A stretch of DNA of 64,000 bases, from positions 806,001 to 870,000 of the forward strand of contig CAVVKW010000002.1 in NCBI GenBank assembly GCA_963749035.1, in the 5' to 3' direction. Of this stretch, positions 49,735 through 58,989 are shown in pieces. The translations under genes were made by a program, and so were the position numbers. Origin of the DNA: CAVVKW01 sp963749035. GTDB taxonomy: Bacteria; Verrucomicrobiota; Verrucomicrobiia; Chthoniobacterales; JAATET01. The notes beneath the pieces are model-generated. The model was not told where the DNA came from. It was given only the letters and a program-made list of their open reading frames with translations, and did not search any database. Position 1 is the first letter of the stretch, and every line of letters begins with the position of its first letter.

Positions 49735-51180
49735 CTAGAACTGAATCCGGAGGATGGAGAAATCATCTTTGAGCGGAGCGCCAGATTGCAGCGTGTCGAC
49801 CCACTCCATCAGCGCGTCGAGACCACCCGGGTCCGTGCCGTGCTCCGCCATGAATCCGCTAAAATCTTCAAAATCAATCATCGTTCCGTCGGCTCGGTGA
49901 ACCTCATAAGTTCCATCGCAAAGAACGATCAGTCGGTCGTCTCCTTCCAGCTGAAATTCGGCGTCCGGGAAGCTCATGTCTTCGACGGCACCGATCATCA
50001 TGCCGTTGGTCCGAAGGGGGATCGCCTCGCCGTTGCGCAACAGGAGCGAAGGCGGGTGCCCACCGCTGGCGTAGCGAAGGCGACGGGTCGGCGCGTGAAC
50101 GACGCCATACCAAATCGTAAAATACAGGTTGTTCTGATTCTCCATCAAAAACGCGTTGTTCAGCGCAGCCAGCACGTCGCCCGGGCAGCGGAGGTCCGTC
50201 CCCGCCAGTGAACCCGATCGGATCACGTTGATCGCCGTCACCGACAGCAAGGCTGGACCCACTCCGTGCCCGCACACGTCGAGGAGGTAGATGGCGAAGT
50301 GCTCGTCGTCGATCCAATGGTAGCCGAACGCATCGCCCCCGAGTTCACCGGAAGGGAAATAGCGCCAATCGATCTTCCAGGGTTCCTCGAGGGGCGGAGG
50401 AATGATGGAGCGAACGTAATTCGCCGCTTCCGTGAGTTCCTCCGATAGACGCGCCTGCGTTTCTTCGATGGTCCGGAGGTATTTCTGTTCCTGATCGCGG
50501 AGTCGCTTCTTCTCCAGACAGGCCCCGATGCGCGCACGGAGCAACGTCGGATTGAACGGCTTCGGAAGGTAATCCTCGGCACCAGCTTCGATGCATTTGA
50601 TCACCGCCGCGATCCCGTCCAACGCAGAGATCATGATGACCGGGATGTGACGCAGCTTCGGGTCCGCCTTCATCCGAGCCAGGGCCGCATTGCCGTCGAT
50701 CTTCGGCATGAGCACGTCGAGGAGAACCAGATCAAACGCTTGTTCGCCGACCTTTTCCAACGCGACCTCGCCGTCCGGCGCTTCGTCGACCGTGTGCCCC
50801 TGCCGTTCGAGGAGGCGGCGCATGATGTGGCGGTTCTCCGCGTTATCGTCGACCACCAGCAAATGCCCACAGGCCTCGACCGGTAAGGTCGTGGACAACG
50901 CGTTGTCTGGCTGCGCCGATCCCGCCACCGTCGACGTCTCGCTGGACGCCCCGGCGGCCCGGTCATCAGCCAATCCGCCGTCCTGAAGATTGGCGTCGAT
51001 GAGGCCGAGGAGTCGCTTGGCGGCGGCGTGGACTTTATCCAGATCTTCGACGAGATCGGCGCGTCCGAGATCGGCCAGTTCCTCAGCGATCATCTCGCCG
51101 TAACCCAAAATGTGATTGATCGGAGTGCGTAGCTCGTGCCGCAGAGTCGCGAGGGAATCAATCGGAGTCGGCTCGCTCAT
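49735..51180 (-). CDS. HisKA-receiver-SpoIIE (PP2C) phosphatase
   Basis: A 481-residue protein. The N-terminal histidine-phosphotransfer helix pair has RHELRTPINHIL (H15) but no ATP-binding domain. A CheY-like receiver (about 105-220) has VVDDN and the phosphoacceptor aspartate in LLLDVLMPKIDG. The C-terminal PP2C/SpoIIE domain (about 265-481) shows GGDAFGYHWID, LLDVCGHGVGPAL and DDFSILRI metal ligands. Receiver phosphorylation should control dephosphorylation of an STAS protein. Its ATG overlaps the receiver gene stop by four bases. Probably cytosolic. Confidence 0.9.
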   Translation of the reverse strand: MSEPTPIDSLATLRHELRTPINHILGYGEMIAEELADLGRADLVEDLDKVHAAAKRLLGLIDANLQDGGLADDRAAGASSETSTVAGSAQPDNALSTTLPVEACGHLLVVDDNAENRHIMRRLLERQGHTVDEAPDGEVALEKVGEQAFDLVLLDVLMPKIDGNAALARMKADPKLRHIPVIMISALDGIAAVIKCIEAGAEDYLPKPFNPTLLRARIGACLEKKRLRDQEQKYLRTIEETQARLSEELTEAANYVRSIIPPPLEEPWKIDWRYFPSGELGGDAFGYHWIDDEHFAIYLLDVCGHGVGPALLSVTAINVIRSGSLAGTDLRCPGDVLAALNNAFLMENQNNLYFTIWYGVVHAPTRRLRYASGGHPPSLLLRNGEAIPLRTNGMMIGAVEDMSFPDAEFQLEGDDRLIVLCDGTYEVHRADGTMIDFEDFSGFMAEHGTDPGGLDALMEWVDTLQSGAPLKDDFSILRIQF

Positions 51181-51554
51181 CCTTTCCCCACCCGCGCGAG
51201 CTGGGCCGCGATTTTCTCGAGCAATCTCGGTAGCTCGATCGGTTTCGTGTCGTAGTCGTCGCAGCCCGCCTCGAGAGCTTTCTCGCGGTCGCCGGACATC
51301 GCGTGAGCCGTCAGCGCGATGACCGGGATCTCCCGCGTGGCGTCGTCCTTCTTCACGCGTCGCGTGGCCTCCCATCCGTCGATGACGGGGAGGCTCATGT
51401 CCATGAGGATGAGGTCGGGACCTTCGAGCGTCGCCATTTCGACCGCCTGCCCGCCATCGACCGCGATAATGACCTCGTGATCTCGACGCGAGAGGCGACG
51501 ACTCAGCATGTCCCGATTCATTTCGTTGTCTTCGACGAGGAGGATTCTAGCCAT
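51177..51554 (-). CDS. Stand-alone CheY-like response regulator
   Basis: A 125-residue receiver domain: acidic pocket LLVEDNEMNRDML, phosphoacceptor in ILMDMSLPVIDGWEATR, T in VIALTAHAMSGD and K in YDTKPIEL. No output domain, so it probably shuttles phosphate between the hybrid kinases and the next protein. It overlaps the upstream kinase gene by eight bases and the SpoIIE gene by four. Confidence 0.92.
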   Translation of the reverse strand: MARILLVEDNEMNRDMLSRRLSRRDHEVIIAVDGGQAVEMATLEGPDLILMDMSLPVIDGWEATRRVKKDDATREIPVIALTAHAMSGDREKALEAGCDDYDTKPIELPRLLEKIAAQLARVGKG

Positions 51555-54276
51555 GGGACACCTTCCGTTCCGTAGCTTTGTTAATCAACCCACACACTTC
51601 GCGAAGGAGATCGTCCTGATCGAGCCCGCTCTTCTGAATGACGGCCTGAACTCCACCGTTCAACCGCTCGCGATCCGCCGGGGTCAGGTCTTTTGCCGTT
51701 ACGATTACCACGGGGATCGTTTGTAGGTCCGCGTCGACCTGGGCGCACGCCAGAAACTCAAAGCCGTCCATGACCGGCATCATCAGATCCAGCAGCACGA
51801 TCCCCGGTCGCTCACGTCGCGCCACCGCCAAACCCTCTTGGCCGTCGGCGGCCTCGCAAACCCGGAGACCAGCTTTCTCCAGCAGTCGCTTGAGCATCTC
51901 GCGATTCTCCGCGTGGTCATCGACAACCAGCGCGACCTCCACCCCATCCGAGAGGTGACGACCGATGAGTGCGCGGAGCTGGTTTGCGTCCACTGGCTTC
52001 GTGAGGTAATCGGTCGCTCCGAGAGAGAATCCAAGCTTCTGCTCCCGCACCATCGTGACCATTAGAACGGGGATTCCAGCCGTGTGCGGATCGGCACGAA
52101 GAGTCGAAAGCACGCTCCAACCATCCAGACCGGGCATCATCACGTCCAAAGTGATGACGTCCGGGTGAGCCGATCGAGCGAGTGCCAATCCGGTTTCCCC
52201 GTTTCCAGCGACGAGCACCCGACACCCTGATTTCTCCAGGGTTCGACGGTAGAGCTCACGGGCATCCGCGTCGTCGTCGATCACCAGGACGGTGCGACTC
52301 TCCCGTAAAGATACCGTCGGGGACTCGTCGTTCACGCCTTCGTCAGGCGACACGGCCTGCGCCGCTCCGTTTCCGTCTTTCTCCGCCACCGGTTCGGACA
52401 CCTCCGCCGGAAGATCGACGACGAACGTGGACCCCTCGCCTGGTTTGCTGAAGACGGTGATGTCGCCCCCCATCATCCGGCAAAAGCGGCGACTAATCGC
52501 AAGTCCGAGCCCAGTCCCGCCGTATTTGCGCGTGGTCGATTCGTCCGCCTGTGAGAAGACCTGAAAAAGCTTTCCGAGTTGACCTTCGGTCATCCCGATG
52601 CCGCTGTCGCTGACGCTCAGCCGAACCCGATCCCCGACCCGCTCGGCGGCAAGCTCAATCTTTCCCTTGTCAGTGAACTTCGTCGCGTTGCTGACGAGAT
52701 TAAAAAGTGTCTGGCGGACCTTCGTGAGATCGGCCCGCATGCTTCCAAGTCCGTCGGCGACGGTGAGTATCAGCTCGTTCTGGTTCTTTTGGACCAGCGG
52801 CTCGACCGTCGAAATAACGTCTTTGAGAGTCGTCTCGACGTTGAATTCCTCGAGGTAGAGCGTCATCTTGCCAGCCTCGATCTTCGAGAGATCGAGCACG
52901 TCGTTGATGAGTTCGAGCAGGTGCTTGCCGGCGACCTGAATCTTCCGAAGATCGGGGATAAAATCCTCCTGCTGGAGATCCTCGCACTCCTCGATGAGCA
53001 TTTCGCTGTAGCCGATGATGGCGTTCATCGGCGTCCGGAGTTCGTGACTCATGTTCGCCAGGAAGGCGCTCTTGGTGCGGTTGGCTTCCTCAGCTTGATC
53101 ACGAGCGAGCGCGAGCTCGGCCGTGCGCTGTCGGACCCGTTCCTCCATGCCCTCGAGCGTGTCGCGGAGCTGAGTCGTCATCCGATTAAAGTCGTCGGCG
53201 AGTTCCCCGATCTCGTTGCGCGACCGGACGGCGACGGAGCGATTGAGCTGGCCCCGGGCCGCAGCGGAGGCGGCGCGGGTGAGCTGAACGATCGGCTGCG
53301 AGAAGGAATGCGCAACGGACCACGCGGCGATCACGGCGAAGAAAGTCGCGAAGAGCGCCACACCCATCGCCACGCGGGCGAGCTTCACGACCGGGGCGAA
53401 CGCCTCGTCGGCGTCAATTTTGACCACGGCTCCCCAGCGCAGCTCGGGAAGGTATTGCCATACGGCCAGAACCCGTTCCCCCCGGTAATCGGTCATCAAT
53501 CCAGACCCGCGTTGTCCGCTCGCGGCTTCGATGACGGCTCGACCGGCCTCGCTGCCAACCGGAACGTGGCGTTTGAAGGCCGCATCCGGATCATGGCGGG
53601 TCGGCGTCATGATAACGGCTTTGCCACCATCTTTAGTCATGGATGCGACGACCATCTCTCCCGTTTGACCCAGGCCGGACAGGTCTCCGACAACTCGATC
53701 AATCTCTTCGACGCTCAAGCGCTCGGCGAGGATCCCGCGCAGGATGCCGTCATCAAAAACGGGGGTTGCGATGAACGTAGCCGGACGGTTGTCCGGAGCG
53801 AAAAACGCGAGGTCGGACTGTTCCGTGCCGAGCGTCATGATGGACGTCGCGACCGCTCGACCAAGACTCGTTTCCGCCAGCGGCGGGGCGAGAACGTTGC
53901 CTCCGGCGGCGGTCGAGGTGCCGGTGCTCAAAGCGATCTCGCCGTCGGGGCGGATCAGGAAGACCTCTTCGAGATTCGTCGAACGAATGAAACGCTGGAA
54001 CAGAATCTCAAATTGCCGGGGGTCCGCGGAGGCCAGCGCCGCCGCGGGCACTCCGCTGTTCGCGAAAGCGAGGAGATTGTGTTCCTTCCCGCGCAGATAG
54101 GCCGCGACCTGTTGACCCTGGCGGACGGCAATGGCGTCGAGGTTACCGCGGATCTCCTCACTCAATAGCTGGCGAGACGTCCGGTAATTTAGCCACGTCG
54201 CGACGGCCAGGGGGACGAGCGCCATGATGAGAAACCAGCGCATGAGCTGGCGGGAGATCTGCGAGCGCCTTTTCAC
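51547..54276 (-). CDS. Membrane-bound hybrid histidine kinase (Cache-HAMP-HisKA-HATPase-REC-REC)
   Basis: A 909-residue sensor. A membrane helix near 12-30 is followed by a periplasmic dCache-like domain (about 35-305), a second helix and HAMP (about 310-385), HisKA with ANMSHELRTPMNAIIGYSEM, a HATPase with LVSNATKFTDKG, SDSGIGM and GGTGLGLAISRRF, and two receivers (VLVIDDDADARELY and VALVVDDHAENREM). The GTG start at 54276 overlaps the lipoprotein gene by four bases. Its extracytoplasmic domain may contact the UrtA-like lipoprotein encoded just before it. Confidence 0.9.
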   Translation of the reverse strand: MKRRSQISRQLMRWFLIMALVPLAVATWLNYRTSRQLLSEEIRGNLDAIAVRQGQQVAAYLRGKEHNLLAFANSGVPAAALASADPRQFEILFQRFIRSTNLEEVFLIRPDGEIALSTGTSTAAGGNVLAPPLAETSLGRAVATSIMTLGTEQSDLAFFAPDNRPATFIATPVFDDGILRGILAERLSVEEIDRVVGDLSGLGQTGEMVVASMTKDGGKAVIMTPTRHDPDAAFKRHVPVGSEAGRAVIEAASGQRGSGLMTDYRGERVLAVWQYLPELRWGAVVKIDADEAFAPVVKLARVAMGVALFATFFAVIAAWSVAHSFSQPIVQLTRAASAAARGQLNRSVAVRSRNEIGELADDFNRMTTQLRDTLEGMEERVRQRTAELALARDQAEEANRTKSAFLANMSHELRTPMNAIIGYSEMLIEECEDLQQEDFIPDLRKIQVAGKHLLELINDVLDLSKIEAGKMTLYLEEFNVETTLKDVISTVEPLVQKNQNELILTVADGLGSMRADLTKVRQTLFNLVSNATKFTDKGKIELAAERVGDRVRLSVSDSGIGMTEGQLGKLFQVFSQADESTTRKYGGTGLGLAISRRFCRMMGGDITVFSKPGEGSTFVVDLPAEVSEPVAEKDGNGAAQAVSPDEGVNDESPTVSLRESRTVLVIDDDADARELYRRTLEKSGCRVLVAGNGETGLALARSAHPDVITLDVMMPGLDGWSVLSTLRADPHTAGIPVLMVTMVREQKLGFSLGATDYLTKPVDANQLRALIGRHLSDGVEVALVVDDHAENREMLKRLLEKAGLRVCEAADGQEGLAVARRERPGIVLLDLMMPVMDGFEFLACAQVDADLQTIPVVIVTAKDLTPADRERLNGGVQAVIQKSGLDQDDLLREVCGLINKATERKVSHG

Positions 54277-55526
54277 GGACCGTCGCCCTCCTCCGCGGGC
54301 CGCGCCCACGCCCCGCCCCATCCCACCCGGAGCTCCTCGAGCTCGCGCTCCCACTCCCGACGCTCTCGGAAGATCGGGAACGGCATCGGTCGCACCGGCT
54401 TGTCCGACTCCCACACGACGTCGAACTGCCCGTCGGAGCGAGCCCGCCCGATCCGAACCGGCTTCCACGTGTGTTGCGTCTCGGCGTCGACGTAAACCAA
54501 GCCGGCTGGAGAATGGTAGCCGTCCCCGCCAATTGCTCGCCGGACCGCTGCGGGATCGGTGCTACCGGCGCTGCGCACGGCGCTCGCCCACAGGTGGACG
54601 GCCGTGAAGGCTGCGTCCATCGGGTCGGCGGTGACGGCCTCATCGCCAAATCGCTCGCGGTAGGCACTGATGAAGTCGCGGTTTTGCGCGCTGTCGACGC
54701 TCTGGAAATAATTCCACGCTGCGTAATTACCTTCCATCGCTGCAGCGTCCATCTGCGCAAGCTCCGTCTCGCCGAGACTGAAAGAAACCGTCGGAACGTC
54801 GCCCGGAGTGACGGCCGCCTCGCGTAGAGCGGAGAAAAAGGCGACGTTGGAATCGCCGTTGATCGTGTTCAGGATCACGTCGGGACGGGATTCCAGGATG
54901 GCGTCGACGATGCGTCCGACGTCCGTGTCCCCCAACGGAAGATACTGTTCCCCGACGACTTCACCCCCGAGCGCGTGGACGGCGTCAGTCATGATGAGAT
55001 TCGCCATCCGCGGGAAAACGTAGTCCGAACCAACGAGGAATACGCGGGGGCCGAACTCCCGCAGGGCGTAGCTGACGGCCGGCACGACCTGCTGGTTTGG
55101 CGTGGCGCCCGTGTAGATCACGTTCGGCGACTGCTCGATTCCTTCGTATTGGAGCGGGTAAAATAACAGGCCGTCCCGTTCTTCGACGACCGGCACCACG
55201 GATTTACGACTCGCCGAAGTCCAACAGCCGAAGATGACCCGGACGTGCTCTTCAGTCAGTAAGCGCTCCGCCTGCCTGGCGAACTGAGCAGGATCCGACG
55301 CACCGTCTGCGATGATTGGCTCGATCTTGCGCCCGAGAAGTCCCCCGTCTTCGTTGATTTGTTCGATTGCAAGCAGGGTCGCGTTGATCACCGCCTGCTC
55401 GCTGATTGCCATCGTGCCCGTCTCCGAGTGGAGAACGCCGACGCGGATCGGCGGGCGCATCTGCCAACAACCTGCGAGCACGACGGCGCAAATGACGCAA
55501 AAGATGCTCGGCAATCGGTTCCCCAC
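54273..55526 (-). CDS. UrtA/AmiC-like substrate-binding lipoprotein
   Basis: A 417-residue periplasmic-binding protein of the type I (branched-chain amino acid/amide) fold. The GTG at 55526 begins a lipoprotein signal (GNRLPSIFCVICAVVLAGC) with lipobox LAGC; longer frames do not. The stretches GVLHSETGTMAISEQAV, FYPLQYEGIEQSPNVIYTGA and VLNTINGDSN are characteristic of the UrtA/FmdD urea-amide group. No permease or ATPase genes are nearby. Lying between two histidine-kinase genes, it most likely acts as a ligand sensor rather than a transporter part. Confidence 0.87.
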   Translation of the reverse strand: MGNRLPSIFCVICAVVLAGCWQMRPPIRVGVLHSETGTMAISEQAVINATLLAIEQINEDGGLLGRKIEPIIADGASDPAQFARQAERLLTEEHVRVIFGCWTSASRKSVVPVVEERDGLLFYPLQYEGIEQSPNVIYTGATPNQQVVPAVSYALREFGPRVFLVGSDYVFPRMANLIMTDAVHALGGEVVGEQYLPLGDTDVGRIVDAILESRPDVILNTINGDSNVAFFSALREAAVTPGDVPTVSFSLGETELAQMDAAAMEGNYAAWNYFQSVDSAQNRDFISAYRERFGDEAVTADPMDAAFTAVHLWASAVRSAGSTDPAAVRRAIGGDGYHSPAGLVYVDAETQHTWKPVRIGRARSDGQFDVVWESDKPVRPMPFPIFRERREWERELEELRVGWGGAWARPAEEGDGP

Positions 55527-55581
55527 GGTGGGCGAAACGCTATCACCGCAGCCGATCTCCCACCCAGCCGAAAAGGAGTTT

Positions 55582-57969
55582 CTAATCCGCGACCAAACGC
55601 TCGATGGCTTCAGCAAGCAGGTCTGGCCGGAGGGGTTTGGTGAGGTAGTCGTCCATCCCCGACTTCAGAACCCTTTCCCGGTCCCCACTCAGCGCGGCGG
55701 CGGTGAGGGCGATGATGGGCCCGGAGAATCCGCGAGCGCGCAACACCTCAGTCGCCTCGTATCCGTCCATCACCGGCATCTGGCAGTCCATGAGAATCGC
55801 GTCGACTTCCTGTCGCTCGACGAGATCGACCGCTTCCTGACCATTGTCGACGAGCGACACGCTTGTAAATCCCATGCGGCTCAGGATGTTTGAGAGCAGT
55901 CGCTGATTGATCTCATTGTCCTCGGCAACGAGGAGACGCAACGACAAAGCGTTCCTGGAAACGGGGTGAATGGGGATGATGCGTTGGGACACGCTCTTAG
56001 CCATCGGCGCGTAATCGCTGTCCGCTGAAGAAATGATCAAAGGAAGCGATAGCTTGAACGTCGTTCCCTCGCCGGGTTCGCTCTTGACCGTCAACTCGCC
56101 GTCCATTGCGTTAACCAGTCGTTTCGAGATGGCTAGACCCAGCCCAGTGCCGCCGAAACGACGATTCGTGGAGGCATCGAGCTGGTTAAACGGCTCGAAG
56201 AGCGAGAGTCTCTTGTCCGCCGGAATCCCAATGCCGGTATCGATCACGGACACGCTGACCGCAGCCCGACCGCCGATGATCGGTCGAGAACGCGCGTCGA
56301 TCGTGATCTCCCCCTCGACCGTGAACTTGATGGCGTTCGAGAGAAGGTTGACGATGATCTGCCGGATGCGATTCGGGTCGCCGATCACGCGTTCTGGAAG
56401 CGTGGGGCTGATCGTCATGGTGATCGTCAGATCCTTTTCGGAGGCCTTCGGCCCGAGGAGCTCGACCGTCTCGTGGAGGATGTCCTCGACCGAGAAATCG
56501 AGTCGCTCGAGATCGACGTGACCAGCCTCGATCTTCGAGTAGTCGAGAATGTCGTTGATGATAGCGAGTAACGACTCCCCGCCCGCCAGGATTGGGTAGG
56601 CCAGCGGTTTCAAAGCAGCGGGTGGGTCGCTGTCGAGCAGGAGCTGAGTGAATCCGATGATGCCATTCAGCGGCGTTCGGATTTCGTGACTCATGGTCGC
56701 CAGAAAAGTACTCTTGGCTCGATTCGCGGTTTCAGCTGATTCCATCGCCGCGCGGATGTCCGTTTCTCGCTCGTGCTGAGGCGTGACGTCCCAGTTGACG
56801 CCGATCACGCGGACGGCTTCGCCTTGAGAATCTCGGATGACCTGGCCGCATGCCCGAATGTGACGAATGCCCAGCTTCGAGTGGTGGATGCGGTAGGTCG
56901 TGTCGAACGCTTTCTCACCACGAATCGCGAGGTCCGCGTTCTGCGTGGCGTCTTCGACGTCGTCTTCGTGAACGACCGAACGCCACATTTCGAAGGTTAC
57001 GCGGGAATCGGACGGTAGCTCGAACCCGAAGATCTCGGCCATGAGGTTGTCCCAATAGGTGTCGCCAGTCAGCACGTTGTGATCCCAGACGCCGATCCGC
57101 GCGGCCTCGGTGGCAATCCCCAGGCGCTCAGCGAGTTCCGTCGCCCGGTTTTCGGACTCAAGCGCCTCCGTCAAATCGGTGTAAACCCCGACAAATCCTC
57201 GGAAGACGCCGTTCTCATCGAAGGCCGGGGAACCGGCATCCTCGATGTGTCGATAGACCCCATCACGGCGTCTCAATCGATGCCGATGCCGGAATGGCGT
57301 GCGGGCTTCAAAGTGATCCATGCAAGTTTTGACGGCCTTGTCGCGGTCATCGGGATGAATCGCTTCCATCCAGCCACCACCCCGACATTCTTCGAGATCG
57401 AAGCCAGTGAATTCCAGATACTTACGGTTAAAGTGCTCATACTCCTTGGTGGCGTTCGTGGTCCAGAGCATGGCCGGTGTCTCGTCGGCAATCCGCCGCG
57501 CGTTTTGCTCCTTTAATCGCAGTGTCTCTTCGGACGCCTTCCGGTCGCTGATGTCCTCGATGTGTGCGATCAGGTGGCGGGGCTCGCCGTCGGGATGCCG
57601 GAGCAGGGTGGCGTTCGTGCGAGTCCAGATGGTGCGTCCGTCGCGGTGAACGTAGCGTTTCTCGAGGTCGAGGGTTGGCCGCTCACCCTCGAGCAGTTCA
57701 CGCACGAAGTCCTGACAATGCTTGCGATCCTCGGGATGCGTCAGGCCCGGGAAATCAAGCTCGCGCAGCTCGCTCTCCGAAAAACCGAAAATTTGGCAGA
57801 GGGCGGAGTTCACCTGAAGCCAGCGTCCATCCGGTGCGATCAGCCCGATCCCGATCGGCGCGTGTTCGAACGCCGTTTCGTAGATTCCCACGTCGACACG
57901 CTTCGGCAACGGAGCCTTGGGCGGCTTCGGAAGCTTCGGCGATTCGGACGCGACGGCGGGTTTTCCCAT
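55582..57969 (-). CDS. Cytosolic PAS hybrid histidine kinase
   Basis: A 795-residue kinase without membrane segments. Three PAS domains lie at about 25-140 (FEHAPIGIGLIAPDGRWLQV), 155-275 (ETPAMLWTTNATKEYEHFN) and 290-405 (EAARIGVWDHNVLTGDTYWD). Then come HisKA with MSHEIRTPLNGIIGF, a HATPase with LLSNAIKFTVEG and GGTGLGLAISKRL, and one receiver with LLVAEDNEINQRLL and ILMDCQMPVMDGYEAT. The ATG at 57969 is preferred; an open frame extends upstream as antisense of mtgA. It is the first gene of a six-gene operon and is divergent from mtgA. Confidence 0.9.
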   Translation of the reverse strand: MGKPAVASESPKLPKPPKAPLPKRVDVGIYETAFEHAPIGIGLIAPDGRWLQVNSALCQIFGFSESELRELDFPGLTHPEDRKHCQDFVRELLEGERPTLDLEKRYVHRDGRTIWTRTNATLLRHPDGEPRHLIAHIEDISDRKASEETLRLKEQNARRIADETPAMLWTTNATKEYEHFNRKYLEFTGFDLEECRGGGWMEAIHPDDRDKAVKTCMDHFEARTPFRHRHRLRRRDGVYRHIEDAGSPAFDENGVFRGFVGVYTDLTEALESENRATELAERLGIATEAARIGVWDHNVLTGDTYWDNLMAEIFGFELPSDSRVTFEMWRSVVHEDDVEDATQNADLAIRGEKAFDTTYRIHHSKLGIRHIRACGQVIRDSQGEAVRVIGVNWDVTPQHERETDIRAAMESAETANRAKSTFLATMSHEIRTPLNGIIGFTQLLLDSDPPAALKPLAYPILAGGESLLAIINDILDYSKIEAGHVDLERLDFSVEDILHETVELLGPKASEKDLTITMTISPTLPERVIGDPNRIRQIIVNLLSNAIKFTVEGEITIDARSRPIIGGRAAVSVSVIDTGIGIPADKRLSLFEPFNQLDASTNRRFGGTGLGLAISKRLVNAMDGELTVKSEPGEGTTFKLSLPLIISSADSDYAPMAKSVSQRIIPIHPVSRNALSLRLLVAEDNEINQRLLSNILSRMGFTSVSLVDNGQEAVDLVERQEVDAILMDCQMPVMDGYEATEVLRARGFSGPIIALTAAALSGDRERVLKSGMDDYLTKPLRPDLLAEAIERLVAD

Positions 57970-58060
57970 TGGATGACACTTTATTCGGAACCCGTATCGG
58001 CTGCGAGTCAATCCCGTGTTCGATGATAATTGCGTTGCGTCACGCGATAAGTCCGCTTCG

Positions 58061-58888
58061 ATGACGCCGTTGAAATCGGACGATTCACCCAAACCAAAGC
58101 GCCCACCGAAGCCAAAGCGCCCACCGAAAGGAAAGGCCAAGGCGCCGCCTCGATCCAGGCGGACGAAGCAGGACTCCTCGGCCCCTCCGCTGCGCAGTCG
58201 ATCGATCTGGCGCTGGGTGCGTTTCGTCCTGGCCGCCACACTGCTTGCCCTGCTTCTACCGGTGCTGCAAGTCGGCTGCGTCCGCTACCTGAATCCGCCG
58301 ATCACTCCGGAGATGGTGCGTTTCACGCTGACCGCCGACGAAGGCGCCCGTAAGCAGGGGTTGCGTTACGAGTGGATTCCGCTCAGCGAGATCCCCCGAG
58401 ATCAAGTGCGTTTCGTCTGGGCTTCAGAGGACCAGCGGTTCTTCGAGCACAACGGCATCGATTTTAAAGAGATCGGACTCGCTCTGGAGGAGGCGGAAGA
58501 AAGCGGCGAAGCCCCCCGCGGTGCTTCGACCATCTCGATGCAATGCGCACGGTCGGTCTTTCTGTGGCAAGGCCGTTCGTGGATTCGAAAGGGGTTGGAA
58601 GCCTACTACACGGTGCTGATGGAGTTTTTGCTTCCGAAACGGCGAATCCTCGAGCTTTACCTCAACGTGATCGAGTTCGGCGAAGGGGTGTATGGCGTCC
58701 GGGCGGCCGCGGAGACATTCTACGACCGGGAACCCGACGAGCTGTCGCGCGAACAGATGGCGATGCTGGTGGCCGTGATGCCTAATCCAAAAGCATGGTC
58801 GGTCACCGACCCGAGTGCACGCGTGCGGAAACGCCAGGAACGGGTTCTCCGACTGGCGAAAAACGCGATTTTCCCGAAAGAATACTGA
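58061..58888 (+). CDS. mtgA: Monofunctional peptidoglycan glycosyltransferase (GT51)
   Basis: A 275-residue membrane-anchored enzyme that polymerises lipid II. After a Lys/Pro-rich cytoplasmic head (KPKRPPKPKRPPKGKAK) a membrane segment follows near 53-75. The GT51 motifs are ASEDQRFFEHNGIDF with catalytic Glu, GASTISMQCARSVFL, and LELYLNVIEFGEGVYGVRAA. The start at the ATG 58061 is preferred; an in-frame GTG lies at 58016. No transpeptidase domain is present. Confidence 0.92.
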   Translation: MTPLKSDDSPKPKRPPKPKRPPKGKAKAPPRSRRTKQDSSAPPLRSRSIWRWVRFVLAATLLALLLPVLQVGCVRYLNPPITPEMVRFTLTADEGARKQGLRYEWIPLSEIPRDQVRFVWASEDQRFFEHNGIDFKEIGLALEEAEESGEAPRGASTISMQCARSVFLWQGRSWIRKGLEAYYTVLMEFLLPKRRILELYLNVIEFGEGVYGVRAAAETFYDREPDELSREQMAMLVAVMPNPKAWSVTDPSARVRKRQERVLRLAKNAIFPKEY

Positions 58889-58989
58889 GGGCAGGCCAAT
58901 CACCACCTTTTGCCTTGGCGACGCCTGTCCCGGCAATGCGGGGACTTGCTAAATCGCGGCGGCTCCCTATTTTCCGGCCAAATTCTATT

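Noticed and set aside
54273..55526. Urea ABC transporter annotation for the UrtA-like protein
   Set aside because: No permease or ATPase subunits are nearby and the gene is embedded between kinase genes, so a transport role is not supported by context.
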